In this document: positions 50,355 through 62,770 of the stretch, one piece after another
How positions within the stretch are numbered: the first letter of the stretch is position 1
Layout of the letters: the number at the start of each line of letters is the position of its first letter
From: Rhea pennata
Lineage: Eukaryota > Chordata > Aves > Rheiformes > Rheidae
Assembly: GCF_028389875.1 (NCBI RefSeq)
Contig: NC_084676.1
Coordinates: 744,001 to 808,000, forward strand
Reading direction: 5' to 3'
Length of the DNA: 64,000 nt
Notes under the pieces: generated by a model
Database searches by the model: none
Seen by the model: only the letters and a program-made list of their open reading frames with translations
Told to the model about the DNA's origin: nothing
Made by a program: the position numbers and the translations under genes

Positions 50355-53066
50355 GTGAAGTATACCATTTCCTCCTCACCTGTTGCTGTCTGCCTTAGGA
50401 TATTAGAAGACTCAAAGCTCGTAAAAATTGCCTTCTCACCTCCTTGTTTTTGCTTAATGTTTGAAAGTACTCTGTCATACAGGCCTTGTCTACAGTGCAG
50501 ATGTTTGCTTGCACAACAAACATGTTAGTAACAGGTGTGGAAAGGTGTGATCTTTGACCTGCAGCAAGGTGCCAGCAGAAACCTGCAACACTGATGTAGC
50601 TACACACTAGGAGGAAATGAAGTTGTACTTTCACACCTTGAGCAGACAGAAACAGGAAGATGTATCCAATACAGGGTTTTCAATTCGTATTTGCAATCAT
50701 CAGGCTGATCACTTGAAATAATTCATTAAGCACATACATGTTATTGGTTGCATACTTGATATATTTGGATTATATTTGCTTGGTATAAGGAAAATTGCTA
50801 TGAACATCATAAAATGTTTTGACCAATTTCTCAGAATTAGGATCTGACTTGGTAGCCACAGTTATTCATGAGAAATAAAAAAACTATGCTATTTATTATG
50901 GTCCAAAAAGAATTGCTTCAGAGTCTTAAATGTCTGAGATTTTGCCACCTCCTTCACTGGAAGTCTTTCTGAAGATCTCAGGAAAATCTTGGCCATCAGA
51001 AGAGTATCAATAATTTTTACTACACATTATGAGATATAATTTTTTCACATTTCAAAATAGCTATCGAGGGGGAAGGAGCATCATAACTTAGAGGCTGAAG
51101 TTTTGACTGTTTCTGAGAGTGTTTAAATTGCTCACGGAATTTCACCATTTTTACAATGTCCAGAAAAGTCCTTCAAATGTTCTAGAGGAAGTCCTGTACT
51201 ATTTTGAGTTTGGATGTTCTGGTTCTTCCTCTTATGGGCTTTCAGTGCTTCTTCCAGTAAATGAAGATATTTCCCTAGGCTCCCTCTAGGAGCCTAGAGA
51301 CTAGAAATCTAACTGGAGGCACAGATGAGACATATTTACATCCTGCTAATGAAGTATAGATCACATGCATTGACTTTATAAATCAAAAGATGTCCTGGCT
51401 CATTTACCTCATCAGCATGATGTGTTTGTCTGCTTTGATCCAAGAAACAATGATTCCTTCCAGGTAAAGTTCCAGAAAGCCTCCTAGCGGGTTTCTTCAG
51501 CATTAGGCTTCCAGACCAGTGTGAGACAGTGGCATGGAGCTAGTGCCTCAGGGTTGAATAAGGAGAAGCAAGCTCTGTCAGGGTACAATGAACTTGACCA
51601 ATTTCAGATATCAAACAAGTTTTCAGGTAAATTCCTCCCCGGGCTCTAGGGCCTAAACTTGCACTAAGTAGAGCGGGAGCTGAGAATGACTTGCTTGGAT
51701 GGAAATGGTTATTTTTAGCCAGTCAAACTCCACCCTCTGTAAGTTAGACAACATGTTTTCCAAGGTTTTTTTTTTGAAATTGTGTGTTGCAGCCCAACCC
51801 TAGCTAGGTGTATGCAAGCTCATGCCAGGGGCACAGAGGCTCCCATGCCTGCAGGGCTGCACGTCATTGGCCTTCCATACTCACTTCAAAGTCCTGGATT
51901 CTCAGGGCCATCTTTGGGCACCTCCTAACGATACAAGGTATGTCTGCAGGGCAGCATTAGCACATAATAGCTGTGAGGAGGCACCTACCTTGCATAGCCT
52001 GTGATTCTGGCTACCTGCCACCTAATTTTCCTGAGTCAAGTGCAGTGAGCAGGTGTTTCTTGAAGTCATGCCAGAGGCAAACTACTGGCATAATCAGGTT
52101 CCATTTTACTTGATCAGCATCTCTAATGAGGATACCATTTGAAGTTATAAGTGAAGGTTGTGGTTACAGCCTAGCACGTGCCTGGAGCCATCAATAATTA
52201 ACAAGTTCTTAGGAAGCCTTAATGAAGCCTGCAAGCCACCACCCAAAGTCCTCTGCTGGCACAACTGCATTTAGTGCAGTCTGAGAGTATAGAAGTGTGG
52301 CTTTCAAGGATCACATAGTTGAGCTATGGAGAGTGGTCAGCTTGTTGGCTGTGGTGTGTGAACCACTGGTGCATGGGGTCGATGCTTCCCTCTTGCGTGC
52401 TTGTAATGTATCTTCTTCACAACAGGCTGGGGCAGGGGGATTTCCAAGGGCTGAGCAAGGACTACTCAACTTATTATAGTCTTTGTCTAGTTCTTTGAAT
52501 GTGTTTTCCTCCTAAAAATCTTTTAGAAACCAGTGGAAATTGGACATCTAGGTCTACCTTTGATACACCTTCTTTCATTGGTTAGGCAGTAGTTATAGTC
52601 CTTCTATCTGGCTCCTTTCCAGTTGTATTTCTGAAGGCAGCAATCTCTTGGCAATGCATGCAAGTGGCACACTTGAAATCCTTTGCAGACTTGCCTTGGC
52701 ATTGCCAGTGCATGGATGCACACCCAAAGTGCTTTGAAAGCACAAAGCAGAATTCCTCAGGCCTCCCTTCAGATTCTGTTCTGTTCTGTCCCTGGCCGTC
52801 AGAAGATAGTGATGTTAAATACCTGATCTTCACCCATTTGCTTTTCTGTACTCTCTAATCACACCTCCAAGAAGCAACAAAGAAAGGTAATAAAAGATCA
52901 GTTTGGGAAATCAGGCTTCCTTAGCCAGATATATTCCAGTGAGACAGAGAAAAGGAACATGAAAGCAGAGCAGAGAGTATGATCTATGCCTACATACGGC
53001 CTTTTGTAGCAGTCCTTAGTGGAGATTCCTTGCTCATTGTTTGTCCATGTATGTTTTGATCTATAG
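50355..53066 (+). other. NRG2: NRG2 intron within the cytoplasmic tail
   Basis: This is 2.7 kb of noncoding intron. No exon, mobile element or notable repeat was recognised. It ends in a weak pyrimidine tract and ctatag. Confidence 0.83.
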
Positions 53067-53291
53067 ACACGAAAGCCACACGTGGAGCTTGGAGCGGACA
53101 GAGAGCCTGACTTCAGATTCTCAGTCGGGGATAATGCTGTCCTCAGTGGGAACCAGTAAATGCAACAGCCCTGCATGTGTGGAAGCTCGGGCCCGCCGTG
53201 GGGCCGCATACTGCATTGAAGACTCAAGGAGGCCCATGATGCAGTATCGGGATTCTGTGGATTCCCTGCGGGACTCACCACACAGTGAGAG
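53067..53291 (+). CDS. NRG2: Neuregulin-2 exon: cytoplasmic tail, Ser-rich block
   Basis: This exon encodes HESHTWSLERTESLTSDSQS, GIMLSSVGTSKCNSPACVEA, then RARRGAAYCIEDSRRPMMQY and RDSVDSLRDSPHSER. The blocks around HTWSLER, SSVGTSKCNSPACVEARARR and DSVDSLRDSPHSER are well conserved in NRG2. The stretch AAYCIEDSRRPMMQY is the variable part and differs from the mammalian version as I remember it. It contains many potential phosphorylation sites, including Ser-Pro. It starts with one base finishing an Arg codon, ends in phase 2, and has the donor gtcagg from 53292. This exon contributes about 75 residues. Confidence 0.96.
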
Positions 53292-54919
53292 GTCAGGTTC
53301 AACTGCTTGGTGCTGCACAGGTGCAGATTTCTACCATACCTGTCTATGCTGGACACAAAAGTATTTGCCTCCAAGAAAGCCAGGCGTTAGAGCAGCGGTC
53401 CCCTGATAGCCCATACAGAACTCCAGCTCTGGTACTGACCATAGGAGACCACTGCCCCAAGAATACAGTCTGGCATGACTGAGCTCTCTGGAGAAGAGCT
53501 CTCTCATCTTCAGAGATGTGACTCCATCAGCTAGTGAGGGAGAGCAACAGGCAGCCTCTTCTTCAGGTCTGGTTGGCAGTGAGTGCAGAACCACATCTCC
53601 ACCCTTGCTCCAGTCTTTTGTGCACTGTGGATGGCCACTTTCAGATGTATACCCCTCAGAGCAATGTGGCTTGTTCCTGGGGCAAAGGGGAAGGACAACA
53701 TCTCCTACTTCTTCTTGTTCCTATTCCCAGTCCATTCAGACAGGCTGGCCCTGCTCTCACAGGCATCTCAGATGTCATGAGATACTGAGTGAGGACAGGG
53801 AGATGTGGACATCTGACTAGGCAGGGAACCTGAGCAGCCTGAAATGAACAGGCAAAAGGCAAATTAACAGTATTGAGTAGAAGCAAAAGTTGCTCCTTAG
53901 GTGACATCAAATGAAAGGCTGTTTGGAGAGGGGCTGCACCAGCTCTGAAATGCCACACTGGTACTATTGCTAAAGTAAAAGAAAGCTAATAGATGCCTTT
54001 TTAGACAGAAGTGTTTTGTTAAGTCAGAGGAAGAAATACCTGACTGTGGCCTGAGTATGGAGGGGGCATTTGGAGATTCTTCTTCACAGATAAGCCTGGC
54101 ACCTATATAGGGCTTCCAGAGAACAGATGGCAGGCAAACAAAAGGCAGAGAAGTCTTGATTTGGGCAGCTGGGAGATGCTGCAGGGTTTGTAGTGATGCA
54201 GGATGAGAATTGTCCTAGTTCAGGTAAAAGTTAGGCGGCAAGATGGAAAATCCAAGGCCCTGGACATCTCTAAGTCTCCTGCATGAATTTTGAGGACAGC
54301 CTTAAAGTAGGTGATTTCAAGTCATACCGAAGATGGTGGACCAAGCTATGGCTGAGTAAATGAAGGATCTTCTCACACTCATGAATGTAGGTCTGATCCT
54401 GCAAGGTGTTGTGCTTTTCCCCAAAGGATGGGGAAGGTCTGATCATCCTGTGGGACTGGGACCTGCACGTTATCTTGTAGCAAGGGAAGTATATCTCAGT
54501 TCAGCTGTCATGAAATTTCCCTGAGAACCACTTCACCATGTTTCTGTGAATGGCGGGTGATGAAGCTGTGATGTGCTGGGTGCCAGAGTGAGCTCAGAAA
54601 TGCCAGCCCTGTTCACACTGATCCTCATATCACAAAGGAGTTGGGAAGCACACTGACTGTGAGGGTCCCGTGGGAGAGCCAGCCCTGGCGAGAACTGTGC
54701 ACAGTTACCTAAATATCTACTGTCGCAAGCAGCACATACTCCCTTAGGCACTGAGGTGAGAGGTCCCTCTGCACAGTTTTCCGGGTGATGGTGTGCTCCG
54801 AGAGCAAAAGTGTGTTGGAGGCTCTATGTGCCCCAATGCTGCATATCCAGCAGAGTGGAGCCGTAGGTGGAGGGTTTTTTGGTTGTCCAGGGTCCAAATA
54901 GAGGTGTCGCTTCTTTCAG
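53292..54919 (+). other. NRG2: Last NRG2 intron
   Basis: A 1.6-kb noncoding intron ending in cgcttctttcag. Open frames on both strands (for example near 53518-53820) have no recognisable relatives. No repeats were noted. Confidence 0.84.
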
Positions 54920-55577
54920 GTACGTGTCGGCCTTGACCACACCAGCACGCCTTTCGCCCGTTGACTTCCAGTACTCTATTGCTGCACAGGTGCCCACTTT
55001 TGAGATCACCTCCCCCAACTCTGCGCATGCCGTGTCCCTGCCTCCGGCAGCTCCCATCAGCTTCCGTGTGGAAGAACAACAGCCCCTCCTGCGACGGTAC
55101 CAGGTCCCCTTCCAGGACATGCAGAGATATGACAGCTATTACCAAAGGAAGACCTACCTAAATGACAGCATGGGGAGCCTGCCCTCCAGCCCCTTCCGCA
55201 TCACGGAGGATGATGAGTATGAGACAACGCAAGAGTACGTCACAGCATTAGAGCAGCCAAAGAAAACAGCCAGCAGCAACAGGCGATGGAAAAAATCCAA
55301 ACTGAATGGGCACATCTCTCACAGAGCCAGAGCGGTCCGGGACTCGTTCTCCTTGAGCAGCGCCTCTTATAGTGAGTCTGACGAGGAGCTCGTGGCTGAG
55401 AGCACCCCATTCCTAAGCATTCAGAACAATGACGCAATGAACACAGATTCGCCCCCACTCTATCGGCTGGGTGACAGCCGGACTTACTATTCCTACAGCA
55501 GACACAGCACTCACGGGGAAAGTGGGCAGAGCGGCTTGACACACACGACACCCAAACAAGACCCGGATCCTCTCTAG
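54920..55577 (+). CDS. NRG2: Neuregulin-2 terminal coding exon
   Basis: This exon encodes the last 218 residues and the TAG stop at 55575-55577. It begins YVSALTTPARLSPVDFQYS and continues with AAQVPTFEITSPNSAHAVS and LPPAAPISFRVEEQQPLLRR. Later blocks are DMQRYDSYYQ, SPFRITEDDEYETTQEY, RRWKKSKLNGH, AESTPFLSIQ and SRTYYSYSRHSTHG; it ends KQDPDPL. These match the order of conserved NRG2 tail motifs. The region between LLRR and DMQRYDSYY is very short, without the long Pro/Gly run of mammalian NRG2. Codons are also less GC-rich than in mammals. The acceptor is ttctttcag. The open frame continues upstream into the intron to 54867, but splicing phase and homology fix the exon start at 54920. Confidence 0.96.
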
Positions 55578-55687
55578 AAGTCTCACACACCCACAAACAC
55601 ACCTGTATGGAAAAGGCTGAGAAGGGAGACAAAACAAAACAAATAAATAAATATTTTTATTTTATATAAAAGAGGAAAAATATAACA

Positions 55688-55904
55688 AATAAAATGTTTT
55701 ATTTTCATTTTAGCAAAGTTGTCTTATAATAGCTATCGGCAAAGACTTTTTTTATAGGGAATCTCTATTTATATGTAATGTCTTGATTTACAGCTTCCGA
55801 GAAAAAAAGTAAAAACAAAACAAAAAAAAAAAAAGAAACAAAAACAAACAATAAAATTTAAAAAAGGTGGGCCAATTTTTGACTACTTAAAAATAGAAAA
55901 TAAA
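55688..55904 (+). promoter_or_regulatory. NRG2: Proximal NRG2 polyadenylation signals
   Basis: Canonical AATAAA hexamers occur at 55688-55693, 55850-55855 and 55899-55904, inside an A/T-rich block starting 110 nt after the stop codon. Use of these would give a UTR of only 130-350 nt. Such A/T richness produces hexamers easily, so not all need be functional. Confidence 0.55.
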
Positions 55905-56535
55905 ACTATCATGGTGCCTTTTGCTGTATGCTAGTGCTGGGATTCATGCCGAGGATTCTGTTTCAGTAGCATTTTTAAGATCATAGATATTTTGGGGGAG
56001 ATGACCTGTCATAAGGGCGCTTTTCCATTCAAAGAAAACAGTCTCTCCACTTTGCCCCATACCTTGCTCTTAATGATCTTATTCTTTATGGTATCATTTA
56101 AGCACGCACTGAGGACATGAGTGGGAGTGTTTCCATTACTATGGCTGATGGGGATCTCTCTTGCCCTGTAAAATACTTGCATATTTACCTATATCAGGAG
56201 AAAAAGGAAGCACAACAGCGTCATACTGGAATACAGAAATATTGTTTGTTTTGCAACACAGGTAGGAAAATAAAACAAAACACACAGTAGCAGCAGCCCT
56301 TACAATATAGCTCTCAACCTTAGGCCATTTCACTCCCAGGTGTGAGGTTAGGCTGGTTCAGTTTGGGACAGGTTTGTAGTCAAATAAGTAACACATTTAA
56401 ATGAATGTTGTGAAATAATATCTGGTTACATATGGTTGAATACAGTTCATTCAATCCAGTTCATTGAAGCCAACACTGATAGAGGAGATGGCACTGCGCA
56501 GTGATCCCAGTAAGGTGCTCTCAATTTGACAGACT

Positions 56536-56700
56536 GGTTGCAGTATCATATGGGCTGCAGCACTGCATAAACTGCATTGCCATATGGGCCATGTGCCATA
56601 TGAGCTGTGGTGCTGTATGGACTGTGGTGTGTACCATGGTATCGTATGTGCTGTAGTGCCATATGGGCTGCAGCACTGTATGTGCTGTGGTATCATAAGT
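56536..56700. repeat. Degenerate minisatellite in the NRG2 3'UTR
   Basis: Imperfect units of about 19 bp repeat in tandem: CATATGGGCTGCAGCACTG appears at about 56545 and again near 56660. Variants such as CATATGAGCTGTGGTGCTG, TATGGACTGTGGTGTG and TATGTGCTGTGGTATC lie between and after. About eight units can be discerned. Open frames through it on both strands are a product of the repeat. Confidence 0.85.
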
Positions 56701-57316
56701 CCCACCATTAGTCCGAGGGTCGGATGGGGTCCTGGGAAGGGCACCAGGGCAGTGGGCTCTGTGGGTTCTGTAGCGCAGAGGCAGATGGTGGCACAGCTGC
56801 CCAGCCATTGCTAAACACTGCTACAAGGCAGCTGCTGGCTGTGCTCGCCTGGCATTTGGCAGGAGCCAGAGCACTTTTGTTTCCACTAGTAGCCACTGCA
56901 TTGGCCAGGAAAGGCAGCAGGCCCTATGCGAGGGAACCCAGTGAATGGATTCTTCTGTATCACTGTGATGAATATTGTAAAGACTGTTGTTATTGTAACG
57001 TCCCTGTGTCCCATAAAAACTTTCCATCAATGATGGGTGTCGTGTTTCTGAACTCGGAGCAGCTCTAGCCATTGGGTCTGTGGCGCAAAGAGACAGTCCT
57101 GTGTGTCCAGGTAGCAGAGCATCCCCTTGTGGAAGCGCCTCTCTCTCCTCAGTTCTCTGCAGCAAATCTGTTTACATTGTAGCCTGACTTTTTTCTTTTT
57201 ATATTTTTACTTCTGCATGTCCTTTGCATTTCAGATACTGTAGACTGGATGCATGGTGAAGCTGTGACTGAGAAGATAATACAACAATTGACAGTGTATT
57301 TCATTTAACTTTTAGC

Positions 57317-57322
57317 AATAAA
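57317..57322 (+). promoter_or_regulatory. NRG2: Distal NRG2 polyadenylation signal
   Basis: An AATAAA hexamer sits in ttttagcaataaagtaac, preceded by T-rich upstream sequence. It is the best-placed candidate for the main 3' end of the gene. Downstream sequence does not resemble coding or UTR sequence that I recognise. Confidence 0.6.
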
Positions 57323-57340
57323 GTAACTAAAACCCCTATT

Positions 57341-60300
57341 CCTCACCCATGATGGGGTCAGATAGAAAATTCTGCTAATTATTTGTCATAAAAATTATTG
57401 TCAAAGTTTGCTCTGGATTCTCTGAATGTCAGAACTCTTGACTGTTTAACACTTGAACATTTTTTATATTATAAATAAAATAAGAATAACAAACAGTGGC
57501 CAGCATTAATCTCATAGGCAAGTTGGGCACAAAGGGAAAGCTGTGGCATGGACTGTACACACAGATCTGCAGGCATTTATTACCTTGCTGAAAGGAGGAA
57601 AACCTCTCAGAGTTGGTGGGTTTTTTTATTTGGCATGGACAATTGCTATTCACTGCAGGGCCTGGGAGTTGAGGTGTACTAAATGAATGTGGTGGGGTGA
57701 GGTGAGTGGATGTCATCCTACATCTCCCACAGGGAAGCCATTCATACTCTACTTGCAGACAGGGAAGCTGCCTTCATCCCCATTTATGGAAGCTCTCCGT
57801 TGTGCCCAGAAAGGCTAGAGACATATGGCATTAATTTCATTGATGTTTGCAGCACTGAAGACATGTTGGGTTCAATTCTGCATGTGCTATTGTACCGAGC
57901 AACATTCTCTAGGCTGCAAAGCAGGCTCTGCTTTCAGCTCCTCCACAGAAAGCCTCTGCTCTCAACCAGCTCTCACAGAAGGGAATCACTGAGAACATGT
58001 CTTCCCACAGCTCAGTTCAGCTCTGACCCCACCCTGTTGCTCCTGATGATCAACAGGTGCCCAAAAGTCCCAGGTGAACTTGCCTAGTGGAAGAGGTACC
58101 TCGTACACATTGCTTTCTGCAGGTGAAGACCTGTCTGAGCTTACCTCACAGAAACATATAGAGCCAGGGACAAGTCCATAATCCCTTTCCCTTTTCATGG
58201 CTCGGACCCAGAAAATATTGGTGGGGTTTTGAACTCTGAGCCTTTCCTTCCCAAAATAAGAACACAAGCAAGAGTTCATCAGGACTGTGCCATCTCTCTG
58301 TCACACTTCTTTCTCTCTGTGCCCACACGCTGAGGTTTGTCCCTCCAGCCTTGATCCCACAATGCCCACGTAGGGAACATAGTGAGGTTAGAAGCCATAG
58401 CAAGGCCTGCTGGGAGAGACACACATGGGAGGTCACCCTGGGTGAGGATCCCTGTGAAGATCAGTCACACAGAAAGGAGGGATGGGACCAGCCCTTTCTC
58501 CATGCCTCTGTGCATGTCTATGAGTTGGCAATCTCCATTCCCAGAGAAAGTCCACCTAGGGCTGGCACAGAGTTGGTACTGCAGCATCTGTGTTACAGGC
58601 ACACTGCAGCCCTCAAGCCTTCTGCTGCTGTGCTCCTGGGATGGTGGTACAGAGCAACAGTGTGGCACAATCTCAGGGGTGCTCAGGGAGGCTGCTCAGT
58701 GCTGGATGTTCCTGTTTGCCTTTTGGGTTCCTTCAGAAGAGAACTGTGGGTTTGCTCAGTGCTACTACAGGCAGAAAGACATTTTATTGCCCCAAGGTTC
58801 ACAAGAATCTGCACTGTGCTGCATCTGCAGAGGCATCTCTAACTCTGAGCCATGGCAGCCTCATGATTTTTCACAGTGATTTTTTGTTTAACATGCCACT
58901 CATTTCCAATAATTGTTTTCTATATTTAGAGGTAATTATACTACTTTAATTTTCTTTCCAACTGCCTCTGACAGAAGCCTGGGTCTCCTTTTCCCTGCCT
59001 GGTTTATTTTTAGAGCCCTCATCTCCAGCAACGTGTATTGCTAGGTGTGGCCATAAATATTTGACAACACTTTTCACAGGTTGGGGGAGCCACTGAAGCC
59101 TCTTGCTAGCTCTGCTCTGCAAACACCATGCCTTGGCTGCCCTTCCTGGAGGGGAGGGAACTGCTTTGCTGACACAGACTGAGTGATGCAAGAAGAGCAA
59201 CATCAGATCCTGGCTTTGGGATTGCAAAGCCTCCCTGGCCTTCATCTTTTTTCTCCCACAGCGTATCAAATGGATACTGCCTGCACGGAAGTGGTCACAT
59301 CTATATTGCTGCTAATAGGTGCTGATGGGTGCAACTGGACATGTTACACAGTTTCGATCCTCACTCCTCCCCACAGGGCTCACAGTTCAGTGGAAAGATC
59401 CAAGCTCTTGACTGCTTGGCTAGAGAGAGTGACAGCAGTTGTAGCCCAGTGCATCACTGGGCAGGCCAAAGACTGCTTAGCATGGGCTGAGAGGCGAAGG
59501 CTGGCTTACCTTAGCTCTGTCAGAGTGGTGTAGCAGCTGCTATGTGCAGATGCAGAAAAGATGGGGTGGAGATGCAAGTGCGGGGAGTCTAGGGGATTGG
59601 TGTCCCAGGACTCTGCAGCTGAGCCAGGGGAGTCAGGATGTACAGCTGCCCAGGAATGCTTATTGGGAGTGGGATCAGACAGCAGGACTGGCTGGCTTTG
59701 TTTGGGAAGGATCAAATGTGAGAAAATGTACAACACAGTGAAGGGGGGGTAGTTTGAGAAGAAGATGCATCTTGTTGACAACTTCTGGGGCCAAAAGTGC
59801 AGATTCAGGCCATCAGCTCAGGAAAGATTCTCTGCAATGAATTTTGTGCCAAGCTGTGCCTGGGAGAAGGGGCCTGGCAGAAAGGTCAGGCTGAAATAAC
59901 AGATGTAGAAGATGCTCTTTGGGACCAGGAAAAACTGTGCTATCTGCTGGAGGGTTACACACAGGCTGGAGGCTATCCTAAGGGGTGCATTTGGGCACTT
60001 ACGGGAGGAAAAGAGTGTGTGCCTGCTTAATTCCTCTGAGCTGCTGCTCTTCTCTCATAGTGATGGCCAAATACTTCACCTCCAGGGAGGATGAAAGTGG
60101 GACAAAAGCCTTTTTTCTTCCTTATCATAATCTAAGATGGTTGAGGGAGGTCAAAGAAGGTATGTTTGGGTGCTCTTAATGTTCTGTCTTAGGCAAGGTG
60201 ATCCACCAGGCCTGTACATGCATAAGTATCCTAATCAGCGCTGGTGCATCAGGACAAACCACACTGGTTGTTGTCAAGTGCAGATCTAGCCCTCTCAGCT

Positions 60301-61163
60301 GCCTTCCCAAGGTGTTTAAGACAGACTGCTGCCCTTTTCTACATCCATTGTGCAGAGAGTCTCTCAGATATGAGGAACTTTTCTGGTGCTCAGATAACAC
60401 TTTGCAAGACACCAGTTTTCCTTGCATTTCACTCCTGGCCAAGGGCAGCAGATTAACATGCTGGACTGAACTGCTCTTGGTTGCTTCTTCAAACACATTG
60501 GAGATGTGGCTGCCTGCTCAGAGGGGATGGAAAAAGGAATAGGCTGACATATGAGATATTATTACCTGGGACTTCAGAGAGCAAGTCAGGCCTGACTTTC
60601 CCCTAGGCTTCACTGTTTGGGTCAGAGTATCTTTAGCTACCAGATGTTTCCTGTGAGTAGCAGCATCTGAGAGGTCTTCAGTGCAAGCGGTATCTGTACA
60701 GCACTTGCCACGACAAAGCACCCAGTAAGTAGGTGTAACATCTAATGTAGCCAAGGGCTCTTCTGGGAACAGTTTCTAGGACACTTCCAACCAGTGCAGA
60801 TGTTGATATCTTCCTCATCTCATAGACCTCTAAGCTGCGGGTGGAAAGGTAGGACTGGAATTTGCTGGATGAAAGAATGAGTTACCTGAATACATTCCCA
60901 AAGCAGCCAATTTGTCTGCATCTGCTCAGAGAACCATCTGTCCTAAGCATACACAGGCTAGCAGTCCCAGTGCCCAGGAGGATGTGCAGGCTGGCACCCC
61001 AATCATGGAAAGGCAATGAGAGTTTTCTGGTGTTGTCAATAGGGGTCTGGCTTTCACTCAACAGGAGCTGTTGGAGACCAGTTTGAGCATAACTACCTAT
61101 GCTGTAAAATCCATGACCACTCCAGCCAACAGGCCTTGGTGGAACAGTATTTCAGACCAATTC
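57341..61163. other. Intergenic region between NRG2 and PSD2
   Basis: About 3.8 kb separate the inferred 3' ends of two convergent genes. Open frames up to 165 codons occur on both strands (58382-58879 is the longest), but they overlap each other and resemble nothing known. No CR1 or other mobile element was recognised, and no RNA gene was seen. Confidence 0.7.
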
Positions 61164-61183
61164 TCTTTACCAACAGATTCAGC

Positions 61184-61189
61184 TTTATT
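61184..61189 (-). promoter_or_regulatory. PSD2: Distal PSD2 polyadenylation signal
   Basis: TTTATT on the plus strand reads AATAAA on the minus strand, about 1.6 kb after the PSD2 stop codon. A second copy at 62500-62505 would give a much shorter UTR. Confidence 0.5.
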
Positions 61190-61874
61190 GTTATTCTTTT
61201 CACATGATTCTTAGTGCATCATTTCAAATAAACTATCAAACTGTACAAAGAAACAGAGAGATCAAAAGAAGAGGTGGCAAAGTTGGGTGAAGGTTTTTAG
61301 TGGCATGAACCATCATGGAAAACAGTAGTCTATAGGCTCTCAAATGTTTACAGTCCAAAGAAAATTTTTTTTGTTTGTTTAAAAAATGCTGCAAAAATAT
61401 AAACAGCAAATGACAGCGTAATTAGCAGCTACAAGATCCCTTAAAACTGGAACTTGATTACTGTGAATGTACCTAGGAGAAAGAAAAGCAACCCAAGATA
61501 AAGAACCAAACCAAATAGTGAAATAAATAATAAAGTGCAGAAGGACAGTCATGGCATTGAAATGTAGTAGAATCATTTCTAGTACAACAGTAAATCATTG
61601 GATCACAGACAACAGAAAGGAACAGAAACACAATTCCCCATTTAAAAGAGTGAATTGCAAAAAGGAGGAAGTACAACATTGATGGACAGTTAGAATCACT
61701 CCTGCACACATAGGAAAGGTTGAATCTGAAGCATGTCTCCAATTGTGCATCGAACCCAAAGTGGCAGAAGTCATGGATCCTAAATAAGCAGCAAGATGGT
61801 CAGTTTGTCTGATTCAGCAGGAACAGGAGAGCAATGTTTCATAGCAAAGCCAGACGGGATTTCCTTTTGGGTAC

Positions 61875-61911
61875 AAAAAAAAAAAAAAAAGAAGAAAGAA
61901 AGAAAGAAAGG
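61875..61911. repeat. Poly(A) plus GAAA microsatellite
   Basis: A run of 16 A is followed by GAA and four or five GAAA units, then GTAG GTAG. It lies within the inferred PSD2 3'UTR, where it would be transcribed as a pyrimidine tract. Confidence 0.9.
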
Positions 61912-62040
61912 TAGGTAGGCTACTGCATTTTTGAAAATATCCTAATAGGCTGGTCAGACCCTCCATGGTCCCTAATATCTTCCCCAGGAAGTTTACCGTT
62001 GCTTGCACATTGAGGTTTAAAACCCACGTTAAAGTTTCCT

Positions 62041-62102
62041 TATATATCTATATCTATTTATATATATTTATATGTGTGTGTATATATATATATAAAAAAA
62101 AG
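62041..62102. repeat. TA/TG-rich microsatellite
   Basis: Tracts of TATA are interrupted by TC, TTTA and a short TGTGTG run, and end in eight or more A. It lies within the inferred PSD2 3'UTR. Confidence 0.9.
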
Positions 62103-62770
62103 GAAAAGGCGATAGAGGGCACCTCAGGCCTCCACTGCCGTGGGCAGATCACGTTCTTGTGTGCCCATGCTGAAGACGCCTCTCACTCAATTAGTGACTA
62201 GCTCATGGAATCTGTCCTATTGCCATGTGTCAAACGGTGCTCTTCTCACGGCAAGGACATGCTCTGCTGCTCTGTGCCCTTCTTGGAGAGTGTTTGTGGT
62301 GCCACAGACCCTGTTTTCTCACCAGAGAGGTGAGGGCTGAACCTTTGAACATGAGAATTGGTTGAGTTTCCTGCATTGCCAGAAACTGCCGATGTGAACC
62401 AGTAGAGACTCCAAGGAGAGAAGGAAGGAGGGAAGGACTGAGAAAGAAAGGGCTACTGGAGAAAAGAGCAACCTGGCCTTTGGAGAATAATCATATCCCT
62501 TTATTGTGCAGCTAGCAGTAGGAGGGAAAGAAAAGCCACAGGTGCTGTTAAGGATGAAGAAAAGGTGGAGCGTCTATGATGCTGAAATGCCAGAACGTTG
62601 CCAAGGAGTGTCAACTAAAGCTTCTTTGACTTCTTTCACTAGAGCAGTCACTGTGTCATGTATGTCTACAGCTTTGTTCATATAAATTCCTAGGTAAAAT
62701 TGTGCTCATCGATCTAGTCCAGGAGCGCAAAGCATTGCTGGTTCATTCACTCTTCTGTGTGCGTTCCTTG

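Larger units (their letters stand above)
55578..57340 (+). other. NRG2: NRG2 3' untranslated region
   Basis: This follows the TAG stop. The first 350 bp are extremely A/T-rich (ATTTTTATTTTATATAAAA-like runs, A-rich blocks near 55801-55860), typical of a regulated 3'UTR. Four AATAAA hexamers are visible at 55688, 55850, 55899 and 57317. If the last is used the UTR is about 1.75 kb. A degenerate minisatellite lies at 56536-56700. The end coordinate is inferred from the distal signal plus about 20 bp. Confidence 0.75.
61164..62770 (-). other. PSD2: PSD2 3' untranslated region
   Basis: On the minus strand this follows the TAA stop of the PSD-family exon. It contains two minus-strand AATAAA signals, at 62500-62505 (proximal, UTR about 0.27 kb) and 61184-61189 (distal, UTR about 1.6 kb). 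It includes two simple repeats, near 61875-61911 and 62041-62102. The extent is inferred from the distal signal. Confidence 0.6.

Noticed and set aside
53292..53406. Read-through of the 53067-53291 exon to a stop in the intron
   Set aside because: The donor is usable, the phase to the next exon is right, and the read-through peptide has no conserved character.
55240..55632. 130-codon minus-strand frame opposite the last NRG2 exon
   Set aside because: It is an antisense shadow of the strongly conserved terminal coding exon.
56451..56808. Minus-strand frames with repeated HTI/YGT-like peptides
   Set aside because: They are translations of the minisatellite in the NRG2 3'UTR, not a repeat protein.
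58351..58879. Overlapping frames of 163 and 165 codons between NRG2 and PSD2
   Set aside because: Two plus-strand frames and minus-strand frames are open over the same bases, with no recognisable domain.
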